Assembly (NCBI GenBank): GCA_964419255.1
Contig: CAYQOU010000013.1
Span: forward strand, 1 to 64,000
Origin: CAZPHU01 sp964419255
GTDB taxonomy: Bacteria > Fibrobacterota > Chitinivibrionia > Chitinivibrionales > CAYFVL01
Length of the DNA stretch: 64,000 nucleotides
Reading direction: 5' to 3'
This document shows positions 43,659-52,680 of this stretch, piece after piece; the stretch's first letter is position 1, and each line of letters starts with the position of its first letter. The translations under genes and the position numbers were made by a program. The notes beneath the pieces are model-generated. The model was not told the DNA's origin. It was given only the letters and a program-made list of their open reading frames with translations, and did not search any database.

Positions 43659-44704
43659 ACACACTATCTCCTCAGATAACCAGAGCAGTTTTGTCACAGG
43701 AAAAGGAACTGATTCATCATCTGTGGGCCAAAAATCTCAACACCGATGTAAGCAGCAGATTCTCATGGCTTTACGATGGGGAGCAGGCATCTGCCCCCTT
43801 CGTGTTTACCGCCAAGCTGCAGGAGTCTGGGGTTGTAGGAATGATTGCGCTCATGCGGCGTGGATTTTCCTTTCGCGAACGGGATATCGTCGGCGGGCAA
43901 ACCATAGATTTTCTTGTGGATAAAGAATATCGCAATCTTTTCACAGCACTTAATCTTCAGAAAAGAGCGGTGCAGGCAGCCGGAGAAATGAATATCGGGT
44001 TGATCTACGGATTTCCCAACAAGAAAAGCGAACCTGTACAGAAGCACATTGGCTTTAAAGATATCGGGGTCTTTCAGCGTTGGGTCAAGGTGCTTCATAC
44101 CGAGCAGCAGATAAGCAAGATGGTAAAGAGCAGCCACGCGGCCAAGCCACTTTCCGCCGCCGCAGATCTTGCCCTGCACATCGGTTCGCGCGAATTCTGG
44201 CACTCCCACAACAGACACATTCATGCCTCGATCGAGCAGGGCTTTGAGCATGGTTTTGACGAGCTCTGGAAATCGGTAAAGAGACACTATCCGCTTATCG
44301 GAGAAAGAAACACCGGCTTTCTCTCATGGCGATTCGATAACTGCCCCCACCGCAAGTATCGCACCTTCTGCATACGTGATGATGAGAAGAATCTTCTGGC
44401 TTATGCGATCTTTCATCAACAGAAGGATCGTATTTATGTTTCCGATTTTCTGGCCCGGGACGAGCACTGTCTCGATCAGCTTCTGGTGCAGCTTAACACT
44501 CTGATGAGGCGCTCGGTGGCCTCTTCGGTGTCCGTGCGATTCTTCGGCTGCTCGGAGGTTGAGGAGATCCTGAGCCGAAACGGGTTTATGAAACGGCCCA
44601 GTGAGGAGAGACTGCTTGTGTATGCAGCGCCCGATCAGGCGTTCGGCTCATATGTCTCAAAAAAGCAGGCATGGTATATGACTGAGGCGGATCATGACAC
44701 CTGA
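43655..44704 (+). CDS. GNAT-family acyltransferase of an exopolysaccharide locus
   Basis: A 349-residue protein with an N-terminal acetyltransferase-like part (FSWLYDGEQASAPFVFTAKL; VGMIALMRRGFSFRERDI; FLVDKEYRNLFTALNLQKRA, then GLIYGFPNKKSEPVQKHIGF) and a second half with GFLSWRFDNCPHRKYRTFCI. The repeated fold halves resemble FemAB-like proteins in capsule gene clusters. It may acylate the polymer. Coupled by a 4-bp overlap to the deacetylase, so deacetylation and re-acylation of the same sugar is a reasonable idea but not shown. Confidence 0.72.
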   Translation: MNTLSPQITRAVLSQEKELIHHLWAKNLNTDVSSRFSWLYDGEQASAPFVFTAKLQESGVVGMIALMRRGFSFRERDIVGGQTIDFLVDKEYRNLFTALNLQKRAVQAAGEMNIGLIYGFPNKKSEPVQKHIGFKDIGVFQRWVKVLHTEQQISKMVKSSHAAKPLSAAADLALHIGSREFWHSHNRHIHASIEQGFEHGFDELWKSVKRHYPLIGERNTGFLSWRFDNCPHRKYRTFCIRDDEKNLLAYAIFHQQKDRIYVSDFLARDEHCLDQLLVQLNTLMRRSVASSVSVRFFGCSEVEEILSRNGFMKRPSEERLLVYAAPDQAFGSYVSKKQAWYMTEADHDT

Positions 44705-44779
44705 GCGGACAATGTATTTTTTCATACTGTCTTCATTTATTCCAGGTTACGGATTTACCGCCGCGGGGGGAAGATTTCC

Positions 44780-45799
44780 ATGGTAGAAAACCACGAAAAC
44801 GAACTGAAACAACTAAAAGAGCAGCTGTCGCAGATGGATATTCATGAAGTCCGCCGGCTCCTTCACCAAACCGATAAAGAAAACCAGCCCCGACGCTACA
44901 ACCTGCTCAAAGATCATCTCTATAATATGGAGGAGATCCGGGAAGGATTGCAGGGCAGAAAACAGACTCCTCCTCAGAAATATCCGGCACTTGGTAATGC
45001 GTTGCTGTTACTTCTTTTGCTGATAGTCATTCAGCTGGGAGTAACCTCTACTGCTCAGTGGCTTCTGAGCCGAGCCGGTGTTGCGATCTCCAACACGATC
45101 GATCTAGTGGTGGCCGGTGTTGCCAATCTGTTGGCTTTTGCCGCGGTAATCCTATATGGACTGAGAAAAACCGACACAGGCAACGGTACTGCACTATTTG
45201 CACATTCGTTTTCGCCCTACACGATTATACCAGTGCTGGTCTCGGTTGCCGGTTTAAGTATAATCGGCTCGGAGATAGATAACCTCATACGCCATCTTCT
45301 CCCCCCACCCGAGGCGATTCAAAGAATTATGCAGGATATGGCCGACGCGGGACCCGCTGGTATGTTTACCCTGGTGGTGGTCGCACCATTTACCGAGGAG
45401 CTTCTATTCAGAGGCCTTTTCCTTCGTGGCTTTGAGCGAAACTACGGAAGAAAGGGAGCCATATTTACTGCGGCACTTCTATTTGCGCTTATTCATCTTA
45501 ATCCCTACCAGATGATACCCGCCTTTCTGGCGGGTCTTTTCCTGGGATGGATTACGCTGGGAAGCGGATCGGTGTGGCCGGCAATCATAGCCCATGCCGC
45601 CACTAACGGCATGCTGCTTTTTGTCACCTGGCTTAATCCCGATATTCCGGGGGTGATTCACAGAGAACAACTCGAGTATCATCCGCTGTGGCTGGATGCG
45701 GCGGGAGTGGTTCTACTGGTTGCGGGGATTTTGTGGCTGGGCAAAGAATTCCACGGGGAAGAGAGAGTAGGTAAAAGCCACTTCGTCGATACGCCTTGA
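44780..45799 (+). CDS. CPBP-family intramembrane metalloprotease
   Basis: 339 residues. The N-terminal 75 residues are charged and helical, then about 8 membrane segments. CPBP/Abi motifs are complete: APFTEELLFRGLFLRGF (EE-x3-R), ALIHLNPYQ and IIAHAATNGML. Such proteins cleave substrates in the membrane or mature peptides. It lies 75 bp after the GNAT gene, probably in the same transcript. Confidence 0.85.
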   Translation: MVENHENELKQLKEQLSQMDIHEVRRLLHQTDKENQPRRYNLLKDHLYNMEEIREGLQGRKQTPPQKYPALGNALLLLLLLIVIQLGVTSTAQWLLSRAGVAISNTIDLVVAGVANLLAFAAVILYGLRKTDTGNGTALFAHSFSPYTIIPVLVSVAGLSIIGSEIDNLIRHLLPPPEAIQRIMQDMADAGPAGMFTLVVVAPFTEELLFRGLFLRGFERNYGRKGAIFTAALLFALIHLNPYQMIPAFLAGLFLGWITLGSGSVWPAIIAHAATNGMLLFVTWLNPDIPGVIHREQLEYHPLWLDAAGVVLLVAGILWLGKEFHGEERVGKSHFVDTP

Positions 45800-45935
45800 A
45801 AGACCGAATTGCCCCGGTCAAAACCGCATCAAGCAAAAAAACTTTTACTCTTTATGCATCTCGACTCGTTTAGTATATTACTAAAGGGAGATTCGGGAGA
45901 ATACCCGGATTCACACTATCGATAGAGAAATAACC

Positions 45936-46046
45936 ATGAATTTTTCTTACAATACATATACCGATAGATCCACAAACGAGGAAGCTGCCGTATCTTCTTT
46001 CTCATCTCTATCACTATACCTATTCCTCCTGTATTTGTTTCTATGA
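45936..46046 (+). CDS. leuL: Leucine leader peptide of leuA attenuator
   Basis: A 36-codon frame (ATG 45936, TGA 46044-46046) whose last 12 residues are LSLYLFLLYLFL: seven Leu codons in the final 12, four of them CTA, the codon also used in the Escherichia coli leuL. The first 24 residues have no Leu. A leader of this kind stalls the ribosome when leucyl-tRNA is short. It lies 88 bp before leuA, between the stop and a terminator. The Shine-Dalgarno is weak (AGAGAA). I assign it by composition and position, not by homology. Confidence 0.82.
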   Translation: MNFSYNTYTDRSTNEEAAVSSFSSLSLYLFLLYLFL

Positions 46047-46051
46047 AGCAC

Positions 46052-46121
46052 GAGCGGCACATATAGTTACACAAGAAGATAATCAAACTCAAGCCCGCTC
46101 TAAAAAGCGGGCTTTTTTTTT
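46052..46121 (+). terminator. leuA attenuator: antiterminator segment and rho-independent terminator
   Basis: Terminator stem AAGCCCGCT 46091-46099 with AGCGGGCTT 46105-46113, followed by nine T. The segment GAGCGG at 46052-46057, just past the leader stop codon, is complementary to CCGCTC at 46095-46100 in the terminator's left arm, giving an alternative hairpin. A ribosome reaching the stop codon would cover 46052-46057 and allow termination; one stalled at the Leu codons from 46008 would leave it free. Confidence 0.75.
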
Positions 46122-46134
46122 CAGGAGGAAATTC

Positions 46135-47850
46135 ATGTTTATACCAAATAAATATCAGGCTTTCGAATCGATTTCACTTGAGAATCGTCAGTGGCCATCC
46201 AAGACGATCACAGAGGCGCCGCGGTGGTGTAGTGTCGATCTTCGGGATGGCAATCAGGCGTTGATTAACCCGATGAGCAGGGCGCAGAAGATGCGTTTTT
46301 TTGAGATACTGGTGCAGGCAGGGTTCAAAGAAATAGAGATCGGCTTCCCCTCGGCCTCTCAGATTGAATTCGATTTCAGCAGAGATCTGATCGATGGAAA
46401 CAGGATACCCGATGATGTCTCGATACAGATCCTGACACAGGCACGGGAGCATCTCATTGCGCGAAGCTTCGAGGCGGTGAAGGGATCTAAAAGGGCAATA
46501 ATCCATGTGTACAACTCCACTTCTCCGGCGCAAAGAGAGGTGGTTTTCCGTAAATCTCCAAAGGAGATAATCGACATCGCAAAGAAAGGGGTACGCCAGA
46601 TTAAGGAACTGTCCCGGCGCACACAGACGGAGATCGTACTGGAGTACTCGCCGGAGAGTTTCTCTCAGACGGAGCTTCCGTTTGCCAAAGATATATGCGA
46701 TGCGGTGATTGACACCTGGATGCCGCAAGGCGATGAGAAGGTGATAATAAATCTTCCTTCGACCGTTGAGGTGGCTTCCCCCAACGTGTATGCCGATCAG
46801 ATAGAGTGGATGAGCACCAGGATGCAAAACCGGAGACACGCAATCATAAGCGTCCATACCCATAACGATCGGGGATGCGCGGTGGCGGCAGCCGAGCTTG
46901 CGCAGATGGCCGGTGCACAGAGGGTGGAAGGAACCCTGTTTGGAAACGGAGAGAGAACCGGTAATACCGATCTGGTGACGCTTGCGTTTAATCTCTTCTC
47001 CCAGGGCATCGATCCACAACTGAACTTTTCGGATCCGGCCTCTGTGGTACAAACCTATATGGAGTGCACCGGTATGCCGATTCATCCTCGTCACCCCTAT
47101 GTAGGAGAGCTGGTATACACGGCATTTTCCGGCTCGCATCAGGATGCGATCAGTAAGGGGTTAAACAGCTATCACCGTGGCGACAATACAGTATGGAATA
47201 TACCCTATCTGCCCATGGACCCACGGGATATCGGTCGCTCCTATGAGGCGATTATTCGTATCAACAGCCAGTCGGGCAAAGGCGGTGCGGCATACATACT
47301 CGAAAATAGGTTCGGATATCGTCTGCCCAGGGTAATGCATCCGGAATTCGGCGGTATCATACAGAAGACTGCCGACCTGAAAGGGTGTGAACTTACAGCT
47401 AAACAGGTACACGACTGTTTTCAGATGGAATATATCAAAAGAGACACTCCCTTTTCTCTTCACACCCTTCAGAGTTTGGGTCAGAAGGAGCAGACAGCGG
47501 GTGATGATGGGCCGATAAGCATATCAGCACAGGTGAAACATGATAACACGATCATGCAGATTACGGGCCAGGGAAACGGCGTGCTGGATGCGTTTGCCGC
47601 AGCACTTAAGCAAAATGGGGTGCCCCCGTTTCGTCTGCTCAGCTATGACGAGCATTCGTTGCAGGAGGGGTCAAACGCCCAGGCGGTATGCTACATACGC
47701 ATTGAGGTGCAGGACGGGGGTCACTACTTCGGCGTGGGAGTCGATACCGATATCGCCCGTGCGTCGGCCAGGGCGCTTGTAAGCGCAATCAACCGATCAT
47801 ACCCAAAAAGGTCACGTAGATGTACTGTAGCTGCAAAGGGAGTGTGCTAA
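46135..47850 (+). CDS. leuA: 2-isopropylmalate synthase, LeuA2 type
   Basis: First committed enzyme of leucine synthesis: acetyl-CoA + 2-oxoisovalerate to 2-isopropylmalate. 571 residues, the long LeuA2 form (as in Actinobacteria and fungi), with the catalytic CSVDLRDGNQALINPM, the HTHNDRGCAVAAAELA metal site and GNGERTGNTDLVTLA. The C-terminal regulatory domain (about 425-571) should give leucine feedback. AGGAGG seven bases upstream of the ATG. Controlled by the attenuator directly in front; no leuCDB follow, so the rest of the pathway is elsewhere. Confidence 0.94.
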   Translation: MFIPNKYQAFESISLENRQWPSKTITEAPRWCSVDLRDGNQALINPMSRAQKMRFFEILVQAGFKEIEIGFPSASQIEFDFSRDLIDGNRIPDDVSIQILTQAREHLIARSFEAVKGSKRAIIHVYNSTSPAQREVVFRKSPKEIIDIAKKGVRQIKELSRRTQTEIVLEYSPESFSQTELPFAKDICDAVIDTWMPQGDEKVIINLPSTVEVASPNVYADQIEWMSTRMQNRRHAIISVHTHNDRGCAVAAAELAQMAGAQRVEGTLFGNGERTGNTDLVTLAFNLFSQGIDPQLNFSDPASVVQTYMECTGMPIHPRHPYVGELVYTAFSGSHQDAISKGLNSYHRGDNTVWNIPYLPMDPRDIGRSYEAIIRINSQSGKGGAAYILENRFGYRLPRVMHPEFGGIIQKTADLKGCELTAKQVHDCFQMEYIKRDTPFSLHTLQSLGQKEQTAGDDGPISISAQVKHDNTIMQITGQGNGVLDAFAAALKQNGVPPFRLLSYDEHSLQEGSNAQAVCYIRIEVQDGGHYFGVGVDTDIARASARALVSAINRSYPKRSRRCTVAAKGVC

Positions 47851-47971
47851 GCGAGTGATTATACCGCATGCTCCCTGTACCGTGTATGGTTTTTCCGCAT
47901 GAAAACATGCGTTAAGTATGTTTCTATGAAAGTGAGAAGTATGTTAGCATATATTTGTAAACTTTAGAGCG

Positions 47972-48004
47972 GATTCTCGGGTAGTAGACTCAAATCCGAG
48001 AATC
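47972..48004. other. Perfect inverted repeat after leuA
   Basis: GATTCTCGG at 47972-47980 pairs with CCGAGAATC at 47996-48004 across a 15-base loop; no T-tract follows. A smaller hairpin CGCATG-AAAA-CATGCG lies at 47896-47911. Either could stabilise the leuA mRNA end, or mark an operator for the following promoter. Confidence 0.4.
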
Positions 48005-48051
48005 AAAGATCAATGAATCTGAACGAATTTCGAAAATCGTGCAATAACCAT

Positions 48052-48080
48052 TTGAAAAATACGAATTAAAAATGTATAAT
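48052..48080 (+). promoter_or_regulatory. Sigma70-type promoter for the small ORFs
   Basis: TTGAAA at 48052-48057, exactly 17 bases, TATAAT at 48075-48080. Transcription would begin around 48087, immediately before the Shine-Dalgarno of the first small ORF. Confidence 0.7.
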
Positions 48081-48105
48081 TATTTATAGGAAGGAAAACA
48101 CACAG

Positions 48106-48231
48106 ATGCTTTTACCACTCTTCTTCAGCCTGCTTATGTTCTCAAGCATAGTGTTCCTGCGCATTTTTCGCAAACCGGCTCCGGTTTATCTAAAAGCCGT
48201 AAAGCGCTGCGGTTATTTTGTCGAAAAATAG
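48106..48231 (+). CDS. Small membrane protein, 41 residues
   Basis: A frame of 41 codons plus stop. Residues 2-20 are hydrophobic (LLPLFFSLLMFSSIVFLRIF), followed by a basic tail (RKPAPVYLKAVKRCG). AGGAAGG lies about 11 bases upstream and a near-perfect promoter precedes it. The short tail would stay in the cytoplasm. No family recognised; supported by signals and shape only. Confidence 0.5.
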   Translation: MLLPLFFSLLMFSSIVFLRIFRKPAPVYLKAVKRCGYFVEK

Positions 48232-48283
48232 TACTGTAAGTCTCTGCAAAACGTTTGTTCTTGAAAATCAGGAGGTCTTCCCC

Positions 48284-48442
48284 ATGACTGAGAAGTCTAT
48301 CGATTCCAACCGCCTTTTTTACGGTCGCCCAAACAGAAAAGAAAGTATCGATAAAGATGAGGTTATCAGTCTCAAGATCGATCTGGAAGTGCTCGACATC
48401 GACCAGATGTATAAGAAGTACTTTGAGCTCATGGACGATTAA
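48284..48442 (+). CDS. Small acidic protein, 52 residues
   Basis: 52 residues, hydrophilic, with an acidic C-terminal half (ISLKIDLEVLDIDQMYKKYF). The ATG at 48284 has GGAGG eight bases before it; a longer frame from 48218 lacks such support. Co-transcribed with the 41-residue ORF by spacing. Function unknown. Downstream, 48443-48825 is gene-free and holds the next promoter. Confidence 0.55.
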   Translation: MTEKSIDSNRLFYGRPNRKESIDKDEVISLKIDLEVLDIDQMYKKYFELMDD

Positions 48443-48564
48443 ATCTTCCATCTCTCCCATACTCAAGGGAACCGGTCCGGGTTACTCACACGCCGTTTTT
48501 TCAGACACATAGTCTCATCGTACATGTACAAAGAATGTTACTTCTCATATACAAGTCATTTATC

Positions 48565-48594
48565 TTGACACAGAAAGTGCCGATTTTGTATAAT
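48565..48594 (+). promoter_or_regulatory. Strong sigma70-type promoter of the ablA cluster
   Basis: TTGACA at 48565-48570, 18 bases, TATAAT at 48589-48594: full consensus hexamers. A start near 48601 leaves a 5' untranslated leader of about 225 bases before ablA. A second possible -35/-10 pair (TTGACA around 48609, TATATT 15 bases on) has poor spacing. I see no lysine riboswitch in the leader. Confidence 0.75.
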
Positions 48595-48825
48595 TAGAAC
48601 CGTAGATATTGACAGTGAAACGACAATACTATATTCCTCTTTTTCCTCTGTGAACTAAAAACCAGCGGCACCTCTTTTACGAATCGAACATGAATAATAA
48701 TCCGGATAGGACATGTGGCTGTATAGATGATGACATACATTTTGATCTCATCTCCCCCCCGACCGGCCGTCTCTGATCCTCTCCGTCACAATAGAGTAGT
48801 CTTACTACCATACAAAGGAGATAAT

Positions 48826-50178
48826 ATGCCATTGACTCAACAACGTGAAATGGAAATAACCCGCAAGATCCACCCCGATCACAATAAATCTCACTGGCGT
48901 GACTGGAAATGGCAGATGAGACATGCGATTAAAGATATCGATACGTTCGAAGAGCTTACCGGTATCAAATTTACCGACAAGGAGAAAAAGGAATACCATA
49001 AAGTTTTGGATAAATTTCCTCTCTCCATTACCCCCTATTATCTGAGTCTGATCGAGAAAGACAATTACAAGTATGATCCGATTTTCCTGCAGTCCTTCCC
49101 GACGGTACACGAACTGCAGATCGATCTGCACGACCTTCGTGATCCACTTGCAGAGGATAAGGACAGTCCGGTACCCGGTATTACCCATCGCTATCCCGAC
49201 AGAGTGCTGTTTCATGTCAGCAACACCTGCTCGATGTATTGCCGGCACTGCACCCGCAAGAGAAAAGTGGGAGATATGGACTCTATACCCGGTTCCGATG
49301 AAATGAAGCAGGGTATCGAATACATCAGGAACAATCCTATGGTCCGTGATGTTCTGCTTTCAGGGGGCGATCCTTTCCTCCTTTCGGATAAGAAACTTGA
49401 CTGGCTTCTGGGGGAAATAAGCGCCATCGAGCATGTGGAAATTATCCGTATAGGAACCAGAACACCGGTTGTGCTTCCCTACCGTATCACCGATGAGCTG
49501 GTGGAGGTGCTGAAGAAGCATCATCCCGTGTGGATCAATACGCATTTCAATCACCCCCGCGAAATGTCTGCCGCCTCAAAGGATGCGTTGCGCAAACTTG
49601 CCGATGCCGGTGTACCGCTGGGTAACCAGACCGTGCTGCTTGCCGGTGTCAACGACTGTCCTCGAATCATCCGTCGCCTGGTCCACAATCTTGTGGCCAA
49701 CAGAGTCCGTCCGTACTACCTGTATCAGTGTGACCTCTCCGAAGGACTTACCCATTTCCGGACACCGGTGGGAAAAGGTATAGAGATAATCGAAAGCCTG
49801 ATCGGACACACCAGCGGATTTGCCGTACCCACCTATGTCATTGACGCTCCGGGTGGTGGCGGGAAGATTCCGGTGATGCCACAGTATCTGATCTCGCTGT
49901 CCACAAACAAGGTGGTGCTGCGTAACTACGAAGGTATGATCACCACCTATAAGGAGCCCGATTCATACGAACCGCAATTCTGCGACCGCAACTGTGAGAC
50001 CTGTAAGCTGCAACTCAAACTCGAGGGTACGGAGTCGGAAGACGCCAAGAGTATAGGTATCGAGATGCTTTTGGCCGATCATGACGATACCATCTCACTT
50101 GTTCCCGAGAACAACGATCGTATGTCCCGTCGCGATGAAGATGGAGACGAAGACTTCGATATTGATACCAAGGAGTAA
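48826..50178 (+). CDS. ablA: Lysine 2,3-aminomutase
   Basis: A radical SAM, PLP-dependent enzyme that turns L-alpha-lysine into L-beta-lysine. CSMYCRHC (about residues 135-142) is the CxxxCxxC cluster motif; PGGGGKIPVMP (about 342-352) holds the PLP lysine; LSGGDPFLLSD and RIGTRTPVVLP are also standard. 450 residues; the acidic C-terminal tail (about the last 25 residues) is extra. AAAGGAG six bases before the ATG decides for 48826 against the longer frame from 48727. With ablB downstream this is the N6-acetyl-beta-lysine osmolyte pathway rather than lysine fermentation. Confidence 0.92.
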   Translation: MPLTQQREMEITRKIHPDHNKSHWRDWKWQMRHAIKDIDTFEELTGIKFTDKEKKEYHKVLDKFPLSITPYYLSLIEKDNYKYDPIFLQSFPTVHELQIDLHDLRDPLAEDKDSPVPGITHRYPDRVLFHVSNTCSMYCRHCTRKRKVGDMDSIPGSDEMKQGIEYIRNNPMVRDVLLSGGDPFLLSDKKLDWLLGEISAIEHVEIIRIGTRTPVVLPYRITDELVEVLKKHHPVWINTHFNHPREMSAASKDALRKLADAGVPLGNQTVLLAGVNDCPRIIRRLVHNLVANRVRPYYLYQCDLSEGLTHFRTPVGKGIEIIESLIGHTSGFAVPTYVIDAPGGGGKIPVMPQYLISLSTNKVVLRNYEGMITTYKEPDSYEPQFCDRNCETCKLQLKLEGTESEDAKSIGIEMLLADHDDTISLVPENNDRMSRRDEDGDEDFDIDTKE

Positions 50179-50180
50179 GT

Positions 50181-51647
50181 ATGAGATGGGCGCCTCACCT
50201 GGTTTCTCTGCTTTTACTCTCGTTTAGTTTTCTATTTCAAACCGTCTGGGCGGTGACCGGGGATTTCTCGGTCGCCCTCACCGGCAAATACCCTCCTTTC
50301 AGTTTCTACGATGAAAATGGGAATCTTTCCGGTTTCGATGTCGATGTTTCCCGGGCGATAGCCGACGATCTCAACCAGCCGCTGAAGATAGTCATCACCG
50401 AATGGGACGGTATCCTCGCCGGTCTTCTCACCGGGAAATTCGATGCAATCATCGGCTCCATGGCCATAACCGAGGAGCGGGCAAAGAAAGTCGATTTTTC
50501 TCTTCCCTACTACGAATCCGGGGCACAGGTCTTTGTGCACCAGGACGATATGGCCAGTATTGAAGGCATAGAAGATCTGGCCGGCCGTAAAGTGGGGGTG
50601 GTGCTTGGCGAAACGTATGAGCATTATCTTCGAAAAAATCATCCCGAAATTTCCATAGTTGCATACAAAAGCACGGTCGACATATTTCAGGACATGAAAA
50701 ATGACCGTCTCAGCGGCTTTCTCAGCGACCGACTGGTGGGAATGTACCAGATCAAGTCGTCATCCATGCCCTTTGTGCCCGCAGGTGACCTTCTTTACAG
50801 CGAACAGATGGGCATTCCGGTGCAAAAAGATCGGCCGGAGCTTCTCGATGCCATAAACGCATCACTGAGTCGCCTCAAATCCGACGGTACGCTAGACCAG
50901 ATCCACATCAAATGGTTCGGTTCGGCCAAAAAAGACAATGCCGTCGCAACAACAACCTCGGCGGGCTCGGCTGGCAAATCGGTGTCAAGTGCATCCATTC
51001 AATCCGGAACCGTGGTGTCGATGCTGGTGAAGGGGTTTGCCATTACCATCGGCGTGGCATTTCTCTCCCTTCTTCTGGGTTTTGCCCTTGCTATTCCCGC
51101 CGGCATTATCCTGCATGCAGAACCACGGGGATGGTACCAGGCATTTCGGGCGATAATCGATTTTATACGCGGGACGCCGGTGCTGATTCAGCTGTTTTTC
51201 GTCTACTTTGGAGCTCCGCAGATCGGTATTTCACTCTCCCCGATCACCTCGGCGATTATTACCCTGACGGTAAATTCTTCCGCATACATGTCGGAGGTTA
51301 TCCGTTCTGGACTGATGGCGGTCGACCGGGGGCAGACGTTTGCTACTCAGGCACTGGGACTCACGCGCCTGCAGTCCTTTGGCTACGTGATCTGGCCGCA
51401 GGCCTTTCGGGTTGCTATGCCTCCGCTGGTCAATTCGGCGGTAGCACTGCTCAAGGACACCGCGCTTATTTCAGTGATTTCTGTCAGTGAAATTATCCGG
51501 GAAGCTCAATCGATTATATCGGTGACCTATAACCCGATGAAATACTATCTGATCGTCGCCATTATGTTTTTCGTTCTGACCTATCCGCTGATGAAACTTG
51601 CAGGAAGGCTGGAGAAGGTAATAAAAAGTAAAGGATTCACCGCATGA
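50181..51647 (+). CDS. Amino-acid ABC transporter, substrate-binding and permease domains fused
   Basis: 488 residues. A signal sequence (LLLLSFSFLFQTVWA) is followed by a type II binding domain (VALTGKYPPFSFYDENGNLS, GFDVDVSRAIADDL, AIIGSMAITEERAKKVDFSL), residues about 27-250. A Ser/Ala-rich linker leads to the HisM/GlnP-type permease (about 285-480: FRAIIDFIRGTPVLIQLFFV, VNSSAYMSEVIRSGL). The EAA-like loop is ALGLTRLQSFGYVIWPQAF. Starts 2 bp after ablA. By context it may import lysine as substrate for ablA; a glutamine/glutamate-type substrate is the alternative. Confidence 0.86.
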   Translation: MRWAPHLVSLLLLSFSFLFQTVWAVTGDFSVALTGKYPPFSFYDENGNLSGFDVDVSRAIADDLNQPLKIVITEWDGILAGLLTGKFDAIIGSMAITEERAKKVDFSLPYYESGAQVFVHQDDMASIEGIEDLAGRKVGVVLGETYEHYLRKNHPEISIVAYKSTVDIFQDMKNDRLSGFLSDRLVGMYQIKSSSMPFVPAGDLLYSEQMGIPVQKDRPELLDAINASLSRLKSDGTLDQIHIKWFGSAKKDNAVATTTSAGSAGKSVSSASIQSGTVVSMLVKGFAITIGVAFLSLLLGFALAIPAGIILHAEPRGWYQAFRAIIDFIRGTPVLIQLFFVYFGAPQIGISLSPITSAIITLTVNSSAYMSEVIRSGLMAVDRGQTFATQALGLTRLQSFGYVIWPQAFRVAMPPLVNSAVALLKDTALISVISVSEIIREAQSIISVTYNPMKYYLIVAIMFFVLTYPLMKLAGRLEKVIKSKGFTA

Positions 51648-52360
51648 TTTCGATTGAAAACCTCACCTATGCCTATGTGCCGGGAGAGCCGGCGCTGAAA
51701 AACATCTCCGCAACACTTCCCGACAAAAGCAGCATCTCGGTGGTACTGGGAGAAAGCGGCTCTGGGAAGACGACGTTTCTGCGCTGTTTCGGAAAGTTTC
51801 TTACTCCGCAGAGTGGCCGCATCCTTGTGGATGGTACCGATGTCCAGCAGATCGCGGAAAAGGAGTTCAGGCGCAAGGTGGGCATCGTGTTTCAGCGTCT
51901 GTATTTGTTTCCGCATCTGTCGGTGCTGGGTAACCTTACCCTCGCCTTGGAAAAAGTCGCCCGGATGCACAAAAAGGAGGCACGCGATCGCTCTAATGCG
52001 ATGCTTGACCGTCTGGGAATAGTACAGCTTGCCGACAGCTACCCGGTTCAGCTCAGCGGCGGACAGGCGCAGCGGGTGGCCATAGCCCGTGCGCTGGTGC
52101 TTCAGCCGCGATACCTGCTGCTGGATGAGCCGACATCGGCGCTGGATATAAACACAACGCGTGATTTTGGTGACTGGCTGCTTCATCTGCAGGAACGCAC
52201 GAAATTTATCATAGTCACCCACGATATCCCCTTCGCCCGGGAGGTCGCCTCAGACGGCATTCTGATGGAGCAGGGTGAGGTCAAGGCGTGTGGTCAGATC
52301 GAAGAAATAGTCAATACGTTTACCGCATTGCATCAGCCGGCGGCGGCGAGCGTTACCTGA
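51644..52360 (+). CDS. Amino-acid ABC transporter ATP-binding protein
   Basis: 238 residues, the standard size. Walker A GESGSGKTTF, Q-loop FQRLYLFPHL, signature LSGGQAQRVAIARAL, Walker B YLLLDEPTSALD and switch His FIIVTHD. The start overlaps the SBP-permease gene by 4 bp, so the two form one transporter. Followed by a terminator at 52385 and then ablB. Confidence 0.92.
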   Translation: MISIENLTYAYVPGEPALKNISATLPDKSSISVVLGESGSGKTTFLRCFGKFLTPQSGRILVDGTDVQQIAEKEFRRKVGIVFQRLYLFPHLSVLGNLTLALEKVARMHKKEARDRSNAMLDRLGIVQLADSYPVQLSGGQAQRVAIARALVLQPRYLLLDEPTSALDINTTRDFGDWLLHLQERTKFIIVTHDIPFAREVASDGILMEQGEVKACGQIEEIVNTFTALHQPAAASVT

Positions 52361-52384
52361 AACCCGTTCTGTATATCCACGGTC

Positions 52385-52458
52385 AAAAAGGTAGCTTTCG
52401 GTTGTCATGCTTCCGCTTGCGGGATGATCCGGCATCCATGTGTTACTACCTTTTTTTT
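52385..52458 (+). terminator. Structured terminator after the ABC transporter
   Basis: AAAAAGGTAG 52385-52394 pairs with CTACC plus the start of a T8 run (52446-52458); an inner hairpin GGATG/CATCC sits in the loop. It may only partly separate ablB from the genes before it. The rest of the 320-bp gap 52361-52680 shows no gene. Confidence 0.6.
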
Positions 52459-52680
52459 AAATCTTTGTGCTTTGAAATGCATTATAACGATTGTTTGAAG
52501 GGGTAGGCCTCCCCCTCAATCGAGCTAACTCCGCGATCGGCTCAACAGCCGCAGGCCAAAACAGTTCCTCGTCCCTCGAATGATTTTGGCTTACAGCCAC
52601 ATGAATTTTATACGTATGTTAATCGCAACGGATGCGCAGACTATTTTTGGGTCTGAGCACAAACTTTGAGGATTATCACC

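Noticed and set aside
24521..45799. Exosortase/PEP-CTERM type polysaccharide locus
   Set aside because: Deacetylase, CapK-like and GNAT genes fit such loci, but no exosortase or PEP-CTERM protein is present in the window.
46174..47139. 321-codon leftward frame opposite leuA
   Set aside because: Shadow of a well-conserved gene; its translation has no recognisable fold and no upstream Shine-Dalgarno.
48600..48825. Possible lysine riboswitch in the ablA leader
   Set aside because: The long leader suggested it, but none of the conserved lysine-aptamer elements are recognisable.
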